Shown here in pieces: positions 61,985-64,000 of a stretch of 64,000 nt of DNA (its first letter is position 1; each line of letters opens with the position of its first letter). The stretch comes from Natronolimnobius sp. AArcel1. Its GTDB lineage: Archaea > Halobacteriota > Halobacteria > Halobacteriales > Natrialbaceae. The position numbers and the translations under genes are program-made. The stretch spans positions 372,001 through 436,000 of the forward strand of contig NZ_JAAKXY010000004.1 in assembly GCF_011043775.1 (NCBI RefSeq), given 5' to 3'. The notes under the pieces were generated by a model. It searched no databases. It saw nothing but the letters and a program-made list of their open reading frames with translations, and was not told where the DNA came from.

Positions 61985-62404
61985 ATGAACGGAAATACGC
62001 CGTACGCAGGGATACCAGGGGAGACAGCTGCTGGGAAGCGTGCCGCGGCGGACGTTCCGAACCTCTCGAAGGATGAAAAGCGACTCCTCCATCGAGACGT
62101 GTCCCGCATCGCCGCACAGACACGTGAGTTCCTCCCGAACGAGTACATTGTCGATTCCGAAATCTCAACCGGTGCCACCGGCCCGCAGGTGACCGTCGCG
62201 GTCCGCCCACCAATCGGCCACGCCGTCAGCGCCGGCTTTACCCCAAATCTTGACGACGGTGACTCCGAGAGCGACACACCTGACCTCACCGACGGCGTTA
62301 TCGCACCCGACGAACGCAGCGAAGTTGCCCGTGGACTCGCCGCAAGCGCCGCCCTGCAGGTCAAACAGGCCATCGGCAACAACGTGACGCCAACGGCTCG
62401 ATAA
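61985..62404 (+). CDS. DUF5811-type haloarchaeal protein
   Basis: The 139-residue acidic cytosolic protein has YAGIPGETAAGKRAAADVP, LSKDEKRLLHRDVSRIAAQTREF and a helical C-terminus (SEVARGLAASAALQVKQAIG). I associate it with DUF5811. Function unknown. A TATA-like ttttgaccc is at about 61942. Confidence 0.8.
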   Translation: MNGNTPYAGIPGETAAGKRAAADVPNLSKDEKRLLHRDVSRIAAQTREFLPNEYIVDSEISTGATGPQVTVAVRPPIGHAVSAGFTPNLDDGDSESDTPDLTDGVIAPDERSEVARGLAASAALQVKQAIGNNVTPTAR

Positions 62405-62443
62405 CTCGGCCCACCCGCTCGAGGTCACATCTCTTCCCCCGTC

Positions 62444-62842
62444 TCAGTACAGTAACTGCTCGAGTTGGTGCTGTCGACGCTCAAGGTCGATTGCTGGCTC
62501 AATCTCCGGGTCCGCACAGAGATGATCAATCACCAGTAACGGATCCGCTCCCGCCCGTTCGACCGCCCGCAGGAGTGATTCGATTGCCTCTCGATTCGTC
62601 GCCACCGAGGAACACAAGCCGAGTGCGAGCGCGAGTGGGATCGCCCGCTCGAGGCGCGTCGGGAAGGCGTCGCTGATGCGCGAAAAGTCAGGTTCATCTG
62701 AGGCGTGGCGCTCGGCAGCAGCCTCGTGCGAAAGACATCGGGTACAGATGCTCGCAGCATCGTCAGGAACGTGGCTCCGATACTCCGCAGGCAGCGCAAA
62801 CGGAATCGTCGGTGCGTCGCAACTGGCACACGAACTGGTCAT
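62444..62842 (-). CDS. DUF6276-type zinc-binding haloarchaeal protein
   Basis: The 132-residue protein has a CASC pair near residue 4 and a CTRC pair near residue 32, a possible zinc site, and FSRISDAFPTRLERAIPLALAL. I associate it with DUF6276. Function unknown. It is convergent with the DUF5811-type gene and lies downstream of atpD. Confidence 0.8.
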   Translation of the reverse strand: MTSSCASCDAPTIPFALPAEYRSHVPDDAASICTRCLSHEAAAERHASDEPDFSRISDAFPTRLERAIPLALALGLCSSVATNREAIESLLRAVERAGADPLLVIDHLCADPEIEPAIDLERRQHQLEQLLY

Positions 62843-62907
62843 AGCAGTAGTATGGTCGGCAGTACCAACAAGATACGCGTTACGTCCCCCAAATTCGGCG
62901 CGCGGCG

Positions 62908-63645
62908 TTACTGATTCGCTGCCGGTGACTGAGCCGACGTATCCGGCTGGACGTCCTCGAGGTCGTCCCCGTCAGCTGCCGCCTCGGCTTCTTCCTCTGC
63001 TTGACGCGCTTCTTTCTCTTCCTGTTCTTTCTTCTCTTTGATCTTCTTCAGACGGAACGTCTCCTCGCGTTCCTGTTCCTCAAGTTTCTGCTCGATGTAC
63101 TCCTGGCCCTCGTAGAGGTCTGGAAGGACCTTGAACTCGAGTGCGTTGACGCGGCGTTTCGTAGTCTCGATCTCGCGAAGCATCTTCTTCATCGCCGTCT
63201 CGACCTCTGCGGCGAGGATAATGCTCTCGAGGAGGTCCTCGTAGGCTTCCGCGGCTTCGTCGATCCGAGCCGAGGTCCCCATGATCCCGTAGCCACGCTC
63301 ATCGAGGCTCTTCGAGACGCGTGAGGATTCGATCTGTGGGACGACGACGCCCATGATGTTCTTCGATTCAGTCGTGATCTCGGGGTGTTCCTGCAGTGCT
63401 GCAGCGGCCCCGCGAACGGCGACGTCGCCCTCCATGGCACGCGCCATGTTGATCTTCTTCTGGGCGTCCTGATAGTCGTCTGCGAGGTCGCCACGAACGT
63501 CCTGGGCCTTGTCCAGGATGTCCATGAATTCCATGATCAGCCCGTCCCGTTTCTTCTCGAGTGTCCCGTGCCCCCGCTCGGAGAGTTCGATCCGATCCTC
63601 GATCTCCATTAGGTTCTTGCGGGTGGGCTTGACGTCCTTGGCCAT
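62908..63645 (-). CDS. atpD: A-type ATP synthase subunit D
   Basis: The 245-residue central-stalk subunit has [63 protein letters not shown] and a Lys/Glu-rich helical tail. It forms the rotor shaft that couples ATP turnover to ion flow. Length and tail are typical for haloarchaea. Confidence 0.96.
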   Translation of the reverse strand: MAKDVKPTRKNLMEIEDRIELSERGHGTLEKKRDGLIMEFMDILDKAQDVRGDLADDYQDAQKKINMARAMEGDVAVRGAAAALQEHPEITTESKNIMGVVVPQIESSRVSKSLDERGYGIMGTSARIDEAAEAYEDLLESIILAAEVETAMKKMLREIETTKRRVNALEFKVLPDLYEGQEYIEQKLEEQEREETFRLKKIKEKKEQEEKEARQAEEEAEAAADGDDLEDVQPDTSAQSPAANQ

Positions 63646-63738
63646 CTTGAGGGGAGGTTGCGCTCCCAGTCGGATAACTGTTTACAGTTTCAGTCACGTC
63701 TGAAGAGGGTCAACGTAGTAGGGACCACTCTCGAGTGA

Positions 63739-64000
63739 CTAGTAGAGAAACTCCGCACCGAGAATCGGGACGCCAACACCCACGGCCAGAAGCCCACCCA
63801 GCGTGTATCCCGCGCCACGCAATAGCAGCCGACGTCGGGTTTCGCTTTCCGTCGCATCCGAGAGCAGGAACGTTGAGGCACCCTCGCCGTCAATTGTCAC
63901 CTCTGCGTCGACCCCAGCTTGCGGCCGGTGTGCAGTCCCGACAGCGTAGCAGTGCCCGCCAACGTCGAGGCGTTTCTCCGTGTAGCGCTTGTTGTTCAGA
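63739..64000 (-). CDS. C-terminal part of a membrane protein (partial at window edge)
   Basis: Reading the minus strand from 64000, one frame stays open for 86 codons to a TAG at 63741-63739. It encodes RYTEKRLDVGGHCYAVGTAHRPQ, then TFLLSDATESETRRRLLLRGAGY and a final span (LGGLLAVGVGVPILGAEFLY). The pattern of a beta domain plus terminal membrane span resembles the GIDE-type (E3-ligase-like) membrane proteins of haloarchaea. The start lies outside the window. Confidence 0.65.
   Translation of the reverse strand, partial: LNNKRYTEKRLDVGGHCYAVGTAHRPQAGVDAEVTIDGEGASTFLLSDATESETRRRLLLRGAGYTLGGLLAVGVGVPILGAEFLY

Overview
The window is chromosomal DNA from a haloarchaeon (class Halobacteria). The proteome is strongly acidic, coding DNA is GC-rich and full of CTCGAG hexamers, and there are Tat lipoproteins, a complete archaellum machinery, haloarchaeal CheF proteins, ribosomal protein S6e, an A-type ATPase subunit and an Orc1/Cdc6 replication origin. 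Four tandem archaellin genes resemble the arrangement known from Natrialba-type genera. That placement is inference.

Positions 1-23050 form a motility island. On the minus strand, four archaellin genes (14538-18981) are preceded by unusual tandem promoter-like repeats. The machinery genes lie in two separated minus-strand blocks. The first is arlF-arlG-arlCE-like-arlJ plus a microprotein (11350 down to 7102). The second is a very large arlCE-like gene followed by arlH-arlI and cheF (5940 down to 103). An oppositely oriented DUF7500-type gene separates them. A second cheF overlaps a HEAT-repeat gene (20918-23049). Between arlF and the archaellins sit a tnpB-only IS1341/IS605-type element and a two-gene HTH plus TumE-like (toxin-antitoxin-like) cassette. 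A second, diverged cassette of the same layout lies on the other side of the archaellins, so the array is bracketed by two such pairs. The IS and first cassette fall in a stretch of about 3 kb that lacks the otherwise ubiquitous CTCGAG hexamer, which suggests transfer.

Positions 23100-47570 hold mostly housekeeping and conserved haloarchaeal genes: a DUF8159-like lipoprotein, a large membrane-anchored CARDB-like surface protein, a PadR-like regulator, S6e, a TetR plus prenyl-synthase-like pair, a beta-CASP nuclease, a flavodoxin, a membrane-anchored Mrr-like protein, a sarcosine-oxidase-like enzyme, two luciferase-like oxidoreductases, an M42 peptidase, aconitase, a dUTPase-family protein and NAD-type 6-phosphogluconate dehydrogenase.

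Positions 47570-49530 look like a replication origin. An orc1/cdc6 gene is flanked by seven copies of a 20-bp ORB-like repeat, and an inverted repeat sits in its core promoter. The next gene encodes a protein with PD-(D/E)XK nuclease motifs.

Positions 49530-64000 carry further metabolic and conserved genes: DCC-type thiol protein, YbjQ, HpcH/HpaI aldolase, a beta-propeller protein, two divergent sulfatase-family enzymes, a VTT/DedA protein, nucleoside hydrolase, TruA, pyruvoyl-dependent arginine decarboxylase and ATPase subunit D. Two partial genes touch the window edges. No tRNA, rRNA or CRISPR array was found.
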